This document shows positions 49,910 to 63,200 of a stretch of DNA of 64,000 bases, one piece after another (position 1 is the first letter of the stretch; the number at the start of each line of letters is the position of its first letter). The stretch covers positions 39,583,787 to 39,647,786 of the forward strand of contig OY720346.1 of NCBI GenBank assembly GCA_963082975.1, given 5' to 3'. The notes beneath the pieces were generated by a model. That model was not told the origin of the DNA, searched no databases, and saw only the letters and a program-made list of their open reading frames with translations. A program made the position numbers and the translations under genes. The DNA comes from Labia minor. Lineage: Eukaryota; Arthropoda; Insecta; Dermaptera; Spongiphoridae.

Positions 49910-50423
49910 TAAATATTAGTAAATTATTTTTTTTAATATCATTATTTTTTATTCCATTATTATACTTTATTGTAAAATTGTTCCCACCTTATGAATTAAT
50001 TCTCGAAAACTTTTACTGCGAGTTGAGTATATATATATTTAAATTTAAAACACGAAACTAAATTAAAAATAATTTATATATATATATATATATATAATAT
50101 ATATATTGAAATTGAACCCTCTTATCTATTAGTTTTAAATTTGGACGGGTATTTAATCCTATTATATATATAATAATAATAATAATTTATTGTTTAATTA
50201 TTAAAATTATCTAAAGATAAAAACTCTAAAATAGTATTTAATTTATTTAATAATTTTATGAATCATTTATAAATTTATAAAAAAAAATCTAAACCAACAA
50301 ATGGACTATATTTATCTGCAAAATAAATACAATTCTTCTTGATTCGTTTATGTTTCAATGAATTTAAATAAAATAATAAAATTATAATTACTATAGCAGT
50401 AGTATTAATAGTAAAGATTTTAG

Positions 50424-50464
<41 letters not shown>

Positions 50465-51829
50465 TTTATTAATTAATTGTTTTTATGAGTTTAAAAAATT
50501 GTAAAAATTATTCATCCCAATCACTTTTTCTGGTTCAGTTGATTTTTAAACTTAAAAGACCACACACATGTAGTTGATGGTTATTTGAAATAATTGATAG
50601 CGTTTGGGTGTGTAATCACACACATTGACTGATAAATCGCCGCCATTTTTCTGTGAGACAGAAGGAGGGTGTGGGGGGGAGGGGGGTGAATTAATGAACC
50701 TCCATCTTCAACTAATCTTTGCATTGTTTTTCAAGACTTTTTTGATTAATCCAACAAATATGGCTCGTTTTAATGCTGTAATCTTCAACTAGAACCTCAT
50801 TAAATCATTTTTTTTTCTTCTTTCGTTTCGAGATAATAAATGATACACGAACTCGGTAGCATTAATGGAAATTAATTTTTAGCTTAACACACTTTATCTC
50901 GCCGCCAGGGATAGGCTCACAAAAGCAATACTAAACATCTTTATTATCATTAGGAATTTATTTTATAGGAAAACTATAATATACTAATCAATAAAAAATT
51001 TTTTACTCGATAAACAAATTTCGTTTACCAACTATTAGGACATTTTTAAAAAATCTATTTCATAAAAATGCACTCGAAAATCCAGAATTTAACATAAATA
51101 AATGTAGGGATTATTTTTTAATAATATTCATACATTACAATAATTCACAAATTACAAATTAGGGTAAAGGTACCAATAGTTGGCTGGGTGCCAGTAGTTG
51201 ACACTTGTACATTTAACATCGGATAATAAAACATATTTTTGTCTAAATATTTCTAAATGCGGGGTATATGAAAGTAATTCCATCTCTATTAAAGATGTGT
51301 AACTATAAAAGTTTTGAGGCACTGTCTGAGTAAACGGCACAACATTTATTTTTTATAGAATCGAACAAATGGATATTTTAAATCAATATTAAATATTGTT
51401 GAATGTCTATATTACCTAAATTTAAGGGTGCTAATGTTAAAAAAATTATAAAAATATAAAAAAAGAATAGAAAATTGCATTGGTTTACAGATAAATTTTT
51501 CATTATTAACCAATGAATCATACCACTCAAACCTCAAATTGATATCTGATAAAAAATAGAAGAAATCAAATTTTTCTCATAAAATTGTCCTTATAGTGTG
51601 AACTACTGATACTATTAATAATAATTAAAATATTGATCCAATTTTATATATTTTATATAAGAAAAAAAGTTATAATAATTTTAATATTTAATTATTTATT
51701 AATAAAAAATTCAGTAATTAATGTAAAAAATGTTTCAATTAAAATATTGATCCAATTTGAATGATATGAAAAAATAGTTATAATAATTTTAATATTTAAT
51801 TATTTAATAATAAAAAATTCAGTAATTAA
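49910..51829 (-). other. AT-rich, gene-free
   Basis: It has (AAT)n at 50430-50462, an island at 50520-50900 with poly-G near 50670, and a possible MITE (51165-51620) with facing CAGTAGTTGACACT and AGTGTGAACTACTG motifs. No gene. Confidence 0.5.
51165..51620. mobile_element. possible MITE with diverged ends
   Basis: Left side AGGGTAAAGGTACCAATAG, with an inner motif facing a related one at 51596-51612. The ends are too diverged to define. Confidence 0.3.
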
Positions 51830-51834
51830 TGTAA

Positions 51835-52380
51835 ATAAGTTGACATGTGGCCAGGCGCAGAACCGACCGACGATTTAAAATAAATTAATTTCTAGCTTCA
51901 GAAACAATTTCAAATAATTTAAATGTATCTATTAATGCAATAAAAAACAGATATAACATAACATAAATATTTTTAATTTTATTTTATGTGACGTCATATA
52001 ATTTTAAATTAAGAAAAAACCAATACAAAGTGTATGATTCGTGGAAATATGTAAAAAAATCTCATGTGAAATTTGGTGTGAAAATAACTCTTCCCTTCCT
52101 ATCGTTGATTGATATTACTACCACTTCCGGTTTCCGGATATACACCAAAAGTTGATCAATTCATCATACTGATGCATTAAGTAAATATACTAAATTTTAT
52201 CATAATCCTTTAAGCCGTTCAAGCTGTACACATCTATATGGACGGACGGACAGACATCATGCTAAAAATACTTTTTTCTGTTAAGAAAATGCATGATTCT
52301 TGGAGATATGTAAAAATCTCCACATGTGAAATTTGGTGGGAAAACAATACCTCCCTTACTATCGTCGGTCGGTAAAAATG
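51835..52380 (-). mobile_element. Helentron-like repeat, family C, copy 2
   Basis: ACCGACCGACG near 51861 and CGTCGGTCGGT near 52364, with the left outer sequence GTTGACATGTGGCCAGGC equivalent to the hairpin of copy 1. One TGACGTCA (51989-51996). The second site and the GGAC array are reduced relative to 13395-14035. Confidence 0.68.
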
Positions 52381-52384
52381 TTTC

Positions 52385-54239
52385 AACGATTCCCTATATT
52401 TAAATTTATTTGAATAAAAAAGCTATTCATAAATTTAAGTGAATTTATAAAAACATTAAATTTATAATAGAAATTTATTTTATCAAATGAAAATTGATAA
52501 ATTAAAAAAAAAAATTTGTATCCAATTTGGATATTGCTTCAGAGAGATCAAAAAATAAACAATAAATTTAAACATATTTAGGCTAATTTATTTACTCGTA
52601 TTTCAACATATAATTATTTATTATTAATTATACATATTTAAAATAGACAAATTATTTTATTTTTTTTTTATTTAAAAATAAGACTGGAATTTGTCTTTGT
52701 TATTTATAATATAATAGAACGTAAGTTAAATTTAGTGCGTAAAAAAATATATAAATAAATAAATAAAATACAAGAACAATGGATTTAATATTTTAATAAG
52801 ATGTCAAGGCGCATTTTCACTGGCTATTAATTTGTTTGAATACAAAATAAATATGTCAAAGAACAAGAATTTATCAAAATATGTTCTAGAAAAATTATAG
52901 CTATTGGCTCACGTTGGGAATTATAACCATTCCATTTGCACAGGGACGAGAAAGAGAGAGAGGTAGACAGACCTCCTACATTAATTATAAATCAGAAACC
53001 AGCTCTAGTCATAAGTTCTTCTTGATCGGTCAGAGACCAAGTCTTATAAAATGCACATTATATAAAAAAAAATTCAATTTGCATAATAGTAAGTACTAAA
53101 CCTATTAATTTAATAATTCTTCAAATTCTTTATGAAGTAATTTATTATCTTTTTAAATATTAAATGATTGGATAAAATAAATTCCCTGTCTTTCATAGTT
53201 TTTAATAATTTCATAGTTTCTCCTCCACATATTAACTGTAATTATAAAGATGATAATTAAAACAAAGTAAACGATTACTATCTAATGCCCAATGATCAAT
53301 TTAGATATTTACTGTCAGCTATGCGACTGATTGAATAATAACCAAGTGCCAATAAAACGATTGAATTGTTTTTTTATACATTTACCTTATAATACTGGTC
53401 TGGCACCACAATATAAATTTTTGTATGACTATAGAAAAATTAGTAGTAGCGCCCCCTTGAAAATTAACTTTTTTTAATTTTAATAACAATTAAACAGAAA
53501 GATAAATGTACCTATTTGCAAAAAATTATAAATAAAGTTGTAAATTAAAAACATTGAATTTATGTATCTATTTATTTATCTCAGAATAGAAAAGTAATAT
53601 ATAAGTAATTTTTCCTAAATGCATCTGTGGCCTTCACCGCCCCCCTGGATCGCTCCAGTGCCCACGAGGGGGCGGTAGCGCCCACTTTGGGGAATCACTG
53701 TTTTAAGCAGTAAAATGGTAAAATATTTTAAAAAAGTATATTAAAAATAAAAAATTAATATTGTTTATCGTTTTAAATTAAAAAAACAAAATGTTTAAAA
53801 AATCTAAAATGTAAAAAATATTTATTACAGAGGACTTTTAAAACCATTTATAAAAAGAGACGAATTATGGTATAAAAATAATTGAAAAGGGAAAGAATGA
53901 GCGATTAATAAGCAACGTGAGCTTGCAAGTTCGAGGATTCGGGGTGGGGCAAAAAATGCTCGAATACGTCAACGGGAATACCACTTTTTTGGATTCAGAA
54001 TGATCTGAAAAAATATGTTAAAAACGCATACCGGAAATGGATTGTGAAAATAGATACTTTATTATCCAAAGAGTTAGAATTTTTTCCGATTGAAAAGTAA
54101 AAATTGATTTACTGTATTTCTGTCAAGTATTCATGTAAAATTTGTTCTAAATTTCTACATGAAATAATAATAAAATAAAGGATTTTTCGACTCGCAACCT
54201 ACCTACCCATCTACCCACTCTTAGAAATACATGTAAATA
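52385..54239 (-). other. AT-rich, gene-free, with hAT fragment
   Basis: Contains the hAT-like segment 53445-53705 and otherwise low-complexity sequence. The segment 53900-54010 is less AT-rich and unassigned. Confidence 0.5.
53445..53705. mobile_element. hAT element fragment
   Basis: The right end read inward is CAGTGATTCCCCAAAGTGGG, then CGCTACCGCCCCC, a recurrent hAT MITE end. The left side has GTAGCGCCCCCTTG in inverted relation. Total about 260 bp, ends not fully defined. Confidence 0.6.
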
Positions 54240-54475
54240 TGAGGTACATTCAATCAGATGGGGCGAGGTCGGGATAGTAGGCAGGATGAGGTAAGACCTC
54301 CAAACCCAATTTTTGAAGCTTATTACGGGTTAGCTTAGGAAGCTGCAAGAAAGATGGGACAAGTGCATAACTGTGCAGGATGATTATGTTGAAAAATTGA
54401 CTGAATTTTACAATAATCAAATAAACCGTTTGTGAGCGATAGCGACTTGTCTCTTTTCTTATTGAATGTACCTCG
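54240..54475 (+). mobile_element. mariner-derived mini-element (236 bp)
   Basis: TA flanks (54238-54239, 54476-54477) and ends TGAGGTACATTCAAT and ATTGAATGTACCTCG. The plus strand keeps a transposase C-terminus, QERWDKCITVQDDYVEKL, between end sequences. A third mariner lineage in the window, internally deleted. Confidence 0.78.
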
Positions 54476-57135
54476 TATTTCTAATTAATTTACCTTCCAC
54501 TTTAATTGATTAATATACATTTCCTTTATCTTGCTTAGAAACTCTGTTTGGATTTCGGTAATCAAAAAAACATTGAATTCGTCAGTCTCGAAACATGATG
54601 ATGATAATGATGATGATGATGATGATGATGATTTATAGAACAAAAGAGGCTTTTTTTCAACAGTCATCTTCGCCTTCTTTTCTCTCTCCCTCTCACTGTA
54701 TCTCTTTTCCTCTCTACCTTAGATATAAAATTTCAATCTGAATTTCTTTTTTTTTATTTTCTTATTTATTTCAACTGTCATATTTTCATCTTAATTAATT
54801 TGAATGAGTTGTCCCCAATTCTTTAGTCACGATTTTGATTTATTTTAACATAAAAATTCACCCCTTCTTTTTCAGGTTGCTGCTTTAGCCTCAGGGAAAG
54901 CCGGAAAAGATAAAATTACCCACGAAATTGGCTAATCAAAAAAAAAATAAAAATAAAAAATAAAAATGGGAGTAGAAATGTCTAACGCACCAATTAAGCC
55001 CTTTAACTTAGCCGGAAATCTTTAAATTATGATGTTAGTATTATTTTTTTTCATGACCTGTCCGGTTGATCAAAATACAGTTAATTGAAAAAAGAGAAGA
55101 GAGTATCAAGATCCTATTAAAGAATCAATTAAATATCTATTTGGCATTCGTTGGAGATTTACTTGAGTGATATTTTAACAAGTTATATTTGATTAAAATA
55201 ATAAAAGAAGTATATTATATATAAATTAAAATTGATTTCCATAAATTAATAATTATTTTTTAATTAATAATAAATTATAAAAACTAATAAATAGATTACT
55301 TTTTATTATTTATTATTAACTATTATTAAATCGTTCAAACTCTAATATAAATTCAATTAGATGTATATATATATATGTATATTTTTTATCTTATGCAATA
55401 TTTCAAAAATAGTTTATTTAATAGACATATTATAATTATATAATTTTACGCAACATATCTACACCATATAAACATTTAGATTTAAATTATCTTTAAAATT
55501 AATCCAATTAAATTATTTTAAAAAAATATTTTATAATAGTAATCTAAAAGAAAAGATATGAAATGTTATTATACATCTATTTTATGTATTTCAATTAGTT
55601 AATAAAATATAAAAAATATCAATTTCAAGGGCTCTAACCTTTTATAGAAAAGTTTAGTTATTCTTTGATTAATGAAAACGGAAAATATTTATTTATTTTG
55701 TATATAAATAAATAAATATCCATCGTTAGTGATCAAATTATATTATTGAAAATATTAATATTTATTTAACTATATATTTCATAACTGATTATTTAGCTAA
55801 ATTATTTATTTAATTATCTAAATTTAATATATAAGAAATAAATAATAATCTTTGAATTACCTTTATTTTTATAATTTTTTTTTTTAAATATTTAACACCT
55901 TCATTCACTGGCCATGTTTGGGCAAAGACTGAAACTATTATTATAATATTAATATGAAGAAAGCATGAAAATTCTCTGAATCAAAGAATTATTATAATTT
56001 CCGATGCCTGATAAGACAATTGGACTGCGATCCATCTCATTAGTGCATAAACCGCCCCCTTTAGCATTACAAGAAGAGGGGGGAGGGAAACCACACCTAA
56101 ATCGAAGGCGCTCCCAAACGTTCAACATCGGCCTTGTCCCAAATATTCTAATTATTTCATTGGAAACCGGATTCATGCAGGACTCTCTGCAATTCAATAG
56201 CCATCTCTCCATGCAATCGGAATTTCTTTCACGTCCCCATACTTTTATTTTTGAATAGCACAAAGAGATAAGAACAAATAATAATAAGAGTGACAACCAT
56301 TTTAAAAATTAATAAAATTTTACTTTTATTATTAATATTTATTTCTTCTAATTATTTAATTATTTATTTCATTCATATTTTTGAATTATATTAATTAATG
56401 ACATGATTTGAAAATTTGAATTTAATCTTAAATAGATCTTTAAATCAAATTTGTAATTTGTGGTTTAATATTTCTAAATCAATATTTTTTCTTCCAATTC
56501 TTTTCTAATTTATTTATATATTATTTTGTTGTTATATGTCATAGATAAATTACTATATGATTCGAAATAATTTTTATTAATTATTTTGAATATTTTTCTT
56601 TCAACATTTTATTTAAATACCTTTACCTATTAATAGATAAGATTATTTTAAATTTAGACAAATAAAATTTTACTAAATTTTAGGTTAATATATTTATATA
56701 TCTATAAATATTTTAAAATATTGAATTAGATTACATTTAATACTTATTTATATATTTAAAATTAATATATAATATATATATATTTGTATATATAACTATG
56801 CTTTATTTCTATAAAAGTCAATGTAATAAAACATTTAAAATATTTAAAATAAAATAAAAATAATACTTGTATTTTTCGAAAATTGGTTGGTTTAAACTTA
56901 GACGTATAATTAATATTTTCATTTAGAATAATAATTGACTATTTTTAAAGTAGTTTAGAAATGTTGAACAACACATTTGGTGTATAAATATCAACTTTAT
57001 ACACCAAATTAATTATGGAAATTAGAACTGAAAACAATGAACAAGAACCAAAAAGTAACTGTTTTATTGAATAAATTTAATTTTCTTTTATAAAATCATT
57101 TAAAAATTTTATAAACTATTTTCTTTTAAATAATA
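54476..57135 (-). other. AT-rich, gene-free, with one island and a (GAT)n repeat
   Basis: (GAT)n at 54597-54634. At 54872-54936 an acceptor-like TTTCTTTTTCAG precedes a 19-codon open stretch. The island is at 55990-56240. The rest is very AT-rich. Confidence 0.5.
55990..56240. other. GC-richer island with open frames on both strands
   Basis: The minus-strand frame 55949-56296 (115 codons) starts with a hydrophobic stretch MSLLLLFVLISLCYS, then has several Cys (for example WLLNCRESCMNP). It resembles no family I know. The plus strand is also open (56004-56258). It may be a conserved noncoding block rather than a gene; the frames could be chance. Confidence 0.3.
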
Positions 57136-57639
57136 CGATAGCAGGTTAAGTCCGTAACTTTTGAATTTCCCTTATTTTAAATGAAATGATAACACTGCTC
57201 CTGTCAGTAGGCAACCATTGAGCTGACTCCTGTTGAAATTCGAACCAGCTGGGTCTTTTAGTTTTTGTTTGGCACCCATTAATAACGGACTACCTCGTGA
57301 TTTGAGAAGAAAATGAAAAAAAAAGAATTTCCATGAAAAACCATGAATTGGGATACGAATTGCTCCCTCACCCGCCCTATTCTCCGAATTTAGCCCCAAG
57401 TGACTATTTTTTTGTTTCCATATCTGAAGGAATTGTCTAGACGGAAATAGATTTGACTCCAACGATGAAATCATCTCACAAACAAATACCTATTTTGATG
57501 TCTTCGATAAATTTTATTTTTTAGAAGGGATAAAAATTGTATAGAGCTCAAAGGAGACTACGTTGAAAAATAAAATAATTTTTTATCCAAAAACCTATGT
57601 TTCTTTTAGAAAGTAATGTACTTATTGACCTGCCCTCGC
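57136..57639 (+). mobile_element. mariner-derived deletion element, copy 3 (504 bp)
   Basis: TA then CGATAGCAGGTTAAGTCC on the left, TTATTGACCTGCCCTCG on the right. Same size and interior as 11098-11601, including HPPYSPNLAPSDYF-type codons and the C-terminal remnant. The minus-strand frame over it is antisense noise. Confidence 0.83.
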
Positions 57640-59956
57640 ATTAGATAGATTAATTTTAAAATTATTTATTTAGTCAATATTAAAAAAAGAATGTTGTTTG
57701 TTTTAAATTCTCTTATATTATTTTGTTTCATCGGTAAAGAGAAAAATAAAACATCCATAATACTCTTTTAAAATAATTTATCTTTTAGATATGTATTTCA
57801 CTTAATATTGTATGGATACAATCCCCCGCAGGGTAACACCTTCTGGTTATAATGACTTTATTGGAATGTTTAATTTATTTAAAAGATACACATGCGTCCA
57901 TCCATTCTCAGCCGGCAAAAGAGTAATAATAATAAAGTTAGCAGACTCAATTTCGATTGCCAATCTATTCTTTTCAACTATATTTAATGGCAGTGTTAAA
58001 AGTAAAACTGGCTAAAGCGTGAGATTCAGACTAGCACAATAAATATACCAATCCGATTAAACTTACTTACACCTTTAAGGTGCGAACGAATTCTAATAAT
58101 TTATTTGCAAGTGAAAAAAATGAATTAATTAATTTTTTTTGAAATAAAGGATTCATTAAAATCAGTGAATTGATGGTCTGGTGAAAAAATTTATTTTAAA
58201 ATAATAGATAGTCCAATCTTATTTGATAAAGTATTATTCCATTTTGGTTATTTAAAAATTATTTATTGATTATTTTATTATTACTAATTAATTATTCCTT
58301 TAGTTTATTTATTTGAATTTCACTGAAATAGTATAAAAATTGTTTATATGTAATAGTTGATTGATTATAATTGATTAAAGTGTTAAGGAAGCTTAACAAG
58401 TGAAAGTCGGGGGGGGATCGAAACCCGGTCATTGCTTAAGAATTTTAACTAGTACAAATTGACACATCGTTAAGAAAGATATACGAAAATTTTTAAGAAA
58501 TAAAAACTACAATATTAAGTTTATTCTATTCTTATTGATTTAACTAAATAATATATAACTGCATTACAATAATTATAAAACGAAAAAATTATTAGTATTT
58601 TTATTATTTGCGGAAAGACCCTGAGGATCATGCAGAAATTATTAATTATTGAATCGAACTCGAGTCTTCAGTGTCGTAGACTGTCCTGCAAAATAGTAAG
58701 CTATTGAAGAGTCCAAGAAAATCATTATATTTTAATTTAATTTTAAATTCGACTTATTTTTTAAGAATTTAGCAACATTATCAGTAGAGGGAAATATGGC
58801 AATATGACAATTTTTAAGCATTAAAATGAATATTTTCACATTGTAGATAACATTGTAGGTTGTATTTCAATCAGCATCTTCAAAATAGAGATTGAATCTT
58901 ATCATTTTACGCTTGTGAGTCTGGACTAAATTTAATAACTTTTTAACAATATCTAAAATAATTAACAAAAAATAAATGATTTTATTTTACTCATAAATGT
59001 ATTAATTATTTTTCTATGTCTCTGACTTTATTATTGATATTTAGGTATAAATTAGAATTTATAGATCTGTAGTTATTTTTTTTTTTTGTTTCATAGATTG
59101 TTGATCATTTCTAACGGATAGAGAATTGAATGCTGGAGAAGAGATGCCATTTGTTTTGATTCGAATCGTGATAATCTTCATCGCGTTCCCGTGACGAATA
59201 ATCATGGAGGTAAAATCTTATCGATTCCAATAACTAGCCATGACACTAATTAGAGCAAATTATATACTACCACTTGATCATCTATTATTATTATTATTAT
59301 TCTCGTTTCTTATACAATAGTTAGATTTCAATAAACATTAAGAAAAAAAAGAAGTAATAATGATGATAAGAATAATAGATAGTTCAATTAAACTTGCAAC
59401 TTTCTCTTTATATTTTAAGATTATAATTAATTTGTATTTTTTTTTTTTTTTAATTTTTAATATATAGAAAATAAATAATATAATAGATAATATTTCAATT
59501 TTATATATTCTATATATGTAATTATTATATTGATAAAAATATCATAAAAAAACTTCTGTTTTGAATATTAACAAAAGTTTTTTTTCGAATTAGGATTATT
59601 TTTTATCAAATTTGATATTTTTAATGTTTTAATTATTTTTTTTTTATATTAATAAAACTAAAAAAATAATTCATATAAATATTTAAATTGATTCTTATAT
59701 ATTTTTCTTCATTTTTATTTATTATTTATATTTTACAGAGAGATGCTATATAAACAACAAATGATAATTAAATTATCATCATTTCCTCTCATTCAACTAA
59801 ATACGTATATTAGAGAATTGTCTACTTAAATAAGGAATAAATAAATTAAATTAAGTTTATTATATGTTGATAGTGAGTGATTTAATCATTCTTAAGATGA
59901 TAAAAAATAAATATCTTTCAAATTTTTAAATTTTAATATTTCATGCAATATATATA
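57640..59956 (-). other. AT-rich, gene-free, with tRNA-like pieces and one island
   Basis: It contains possible SINE-like pieces (58410-58710) and a less AT-rich block at 59100-59265. The open frame 57812-58015 is unassigned. Confidence 0.5.
58410..58710 (-). repeat. possible tRNA-derived SINE remnants
   Basis: On the minus strand GACACTGAAGACTCGAGTTC, with GAGTTCGATTC resembling a pol III B box (58650-58665), follows an A-box-like TAGCTTACTATTTTGCAGG. Further on, GACCGGGTTTCGATCCCC (58420-58440) is a second B-box-like site. No foldable full tRNA was recognised. Confidence 0.3.
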
Positions 59957-60295
59957 GTAACGGGACCCCGAGCCTTGGCTCGGTAATTAAGTTAAAAAAA
60001 AAGAATTCATTATTATTATTGGCTGGAAATATTAATACCCGGGACACCGAGCTCTCGCTCGACCCTTTAAAAAATATTGATATACAATTCTTTAATTATT
60101 TATTATAATTATTAAATGTTGCATTATTGCATTAATCTGATTAAAATGAATGAAACTGGGGTCCTTAATAATAATACCTGGTTCACCGAGCCACCACTCG
60201 GTCAATAAAAAAAATGATTCTTTATTATCGGGTTTGGCTGATATTATTAATACCTGATTCACCGATTCGCCATTCAAATAATTTTAAAGAACATA
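59957..60295. repeat. Helitron-like hairpin repeats, family F
   Basis: The hairpin CCGAGCCTTGGCTCGG (59967-59982) is followed by two or three related units, each with GGGACACCGAGC or GGTTCACCGAGC and facing CTCGG motifs, and 'attaataccTG' phrases. A matching unit is at 23340-23460. Ends not defined. Confidence 0.5.
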
Positions 60296-63200
60296 AATTA
60301 AAAAAAATTAGTATATATATATATATATATAGGTGAGAATATAATTTAAATTAATTTTATTAATTAAGAATATATTTTAACAACGTTAAAAATCCAATAA
60401 TAATAATAATAATAATGAAATTATTGTTTTCTTTATAAATAGTTATAATACTACACATTCTCTCTCTTTATAATATTTTACATAAAATGGTTATATTTAC
60501 TATATAATTAATTTCTTCATAAGATAAAAAAATTAAGAGAAGTCTGTGTACCAATATATTCTGAAATTTCTCGTTACTTTTTGTTTTTTAAAAAAAATTA
60601 ACAATTAAACTGTGTGTTTCAATTAATTAATAATTTTATATATATATATATATATATTTCGTATTTTAAAATCGATATATTCGGTATATTTACCAACCCT
60701 TTATTTAAATTTATTTATAATAAGTTTTTAAACAAAAATATCTAGAATTTTGGATATAATAAAATACAAATTTATATTAGTTATAGGTATATGTATAAAG
60801 GCATAAATAATATAAATATTTTAGACAGGAAATTTCTGTCATAAAATGAATTCTCAATATTCATGGCTATAATGAAATAAATTATAACATTATTTATTAA
60901 CTTCCTTTAATTAAAATGTATTTTAATATTAAAAATAAAAAAAAAATTAAAAATAAAAACGAAAATAAAAATCAATGTAATTAATAACAGGTTGTTAACG
61001 AGATTGGGTAAAAAGATGAAAACTTGAATATAATATTTATTAATTAAATAATTTGCAGAGAAATATTAAATTTTCATTAAATTTGTTTAAAAACAAACAT
61101 GCTTTTAATCAATTTTATTTTCTTGATATATTTCATTCTATTTTAATAGTTCAATTTTCTTTCTCTCTCTCTCTCTCTCTCTCTCCCTCTTTCTCTTTCT
61201 TCTTTTGTGAATTATGACTTCATAATAAATAAATCTATATATTCTCTAATCGATATATCAAATTTTCATGGTAATAAATTTATGAATATTAATAAAAAAT
61301 ATAATATATATAATTCTAATATAATCATATTTGACCTTAAATATTGATTTATTATTATTTCATATTAATAAATACAGTAAATAGAATATTAACCAATAAG
61401 CCAATTAAGTTAATTCTTTATATAGAAAATATAGATAAAAATAAATATTAAAAATATATCTTAAAAATCTAAATAATACAAATTAAAAAAAAAATTCTAA
61501 TTTAGGGATAGAGAATAAATAGAAATTAGAATCTTGATAATATATAATTATTCTCAAAACATTTAAAATATCTTGTATAATATTTATTATTTTAAATATT
61601 AAAAAATATTTGTAACTCCCTACTTATTCAATATATTATTATTCAATTTTATTAATTTAATAAACTGAATACCAGATAAATTGCATTTGATTGATAATAA
61701 TCGAAACAAGAGTATAAATTAATTAATTATTCTAAAAACATATCTTATAATTATATTATTTTTATATAGTTATATTATATTATAAATAAAATAATTAAAT
61801 ATCTTTAAAATCGTTTATTCAAAAGTGAATACATATATTCCAAACCAGAAAGATCTAGGCAGACTCAAATTGACCCTTTTCCAGGTATATAAAACTTTAG
61901 TTCACCTTTCGATTATCAGTTAAAAAAATTTTAGCGAATAAATTGAAAAATTTTAATATATCTAAGAAACGCGATTCTTTAGTCTTGGGAGAGAAAGTGG
62001 ATATTGTGAATCTTTATTCTAGTTAGGAAAAGGACCATTATTCTTATTATCAAAACCATCACCTTGTAAATTATATAAGATGCAAGCATGGATTATAATA
62101 ATAATAACTCATATTATTAGATAATTATAATTATTAATTTTGTTAGATATTAATAATATTAGGTAACAACACTTTTTTAAAAATTCTCTAAAAATATTGT
62201 ACAGACGTTATTAATGATATATATACCTGGAAAAAGGTTTGTCTGGGACAAATTTGGAACCGCTTTGGACGTGCTTTATTCCAACTAGAAGGGATGTTTT
62301 AATCTAAAAGAGTATACTTATATTTTAAAGGTAAAATAATCATTTATTTGTATTTTTTTCACTTTAGAAATTTAATATATTTATTTTAACGTTAATTATT
62401 TGTTAAGGAGATGAAATTTATATTGTAGTTGGCCTGAGCATACTTTTTTCATTAACCCTAGAAGTTTTTTAATTTTGATTTTTCGTTTATTTTTTCATAA
62501 TGCAAAATTCCCGATTACAAATAAAAATAACAAACAATTTTAATATCTAATATATATATATTTATGTATATGTATTTTTATTTATTTATGTGAATGAGAA
62601 ATGTCAATTGACAGTATAATAAAGTATTATACAATAAGCGAACATCGTTTCGTAGTCGATTTGTAGGGATTATGGACGAATTCGTGTTTGTGACCCCGTT
62701 GTTTAAAATGCTTATCATCATTTCTGTCCATCACTTGGATCGACGTCGTCGACAATTGTGCCCCTCTTGCTTATGAAATCAGGTGTCTGTCTGTGGGGGA
62801 GGCGTGGACCCAGCGACCAGCGTCCAATATAGGTAAAGGTCAGCAACGTCGGCAACTGATTGGGTCGGTGCCGTTACGCAAAGTGTACCAGCCCCGCCTC
62901 CACTGCACCTGCAATGTGAAAGGGGGCCCAAGGGGCCTCGGGGTTGCACAACGACCCCATCGAAACCTAGGTATACATATACATCAATTCAAATTTCACT
63001 AATCAGAATCTTTGAGAGAATATTTCTCCCCCCCCCCCCCCAATCAGATAAACTATAAACCTAAACACCACCCACTAAATAAATAAATATGCATTTAAGT
63101 CTTTTATTAATTTATTATTATTTTTAAGAACAAATTTAATCCAATTATATTGAAAAAAAAATGAAAGTCCCTGAAATCTTAAAAACATAGGAAATTAATT

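Noticed and set aside
57172-57474. 100-codon minus-strand frame
   Set aside because: Antisense to the mariner remnant in 57136-57639.
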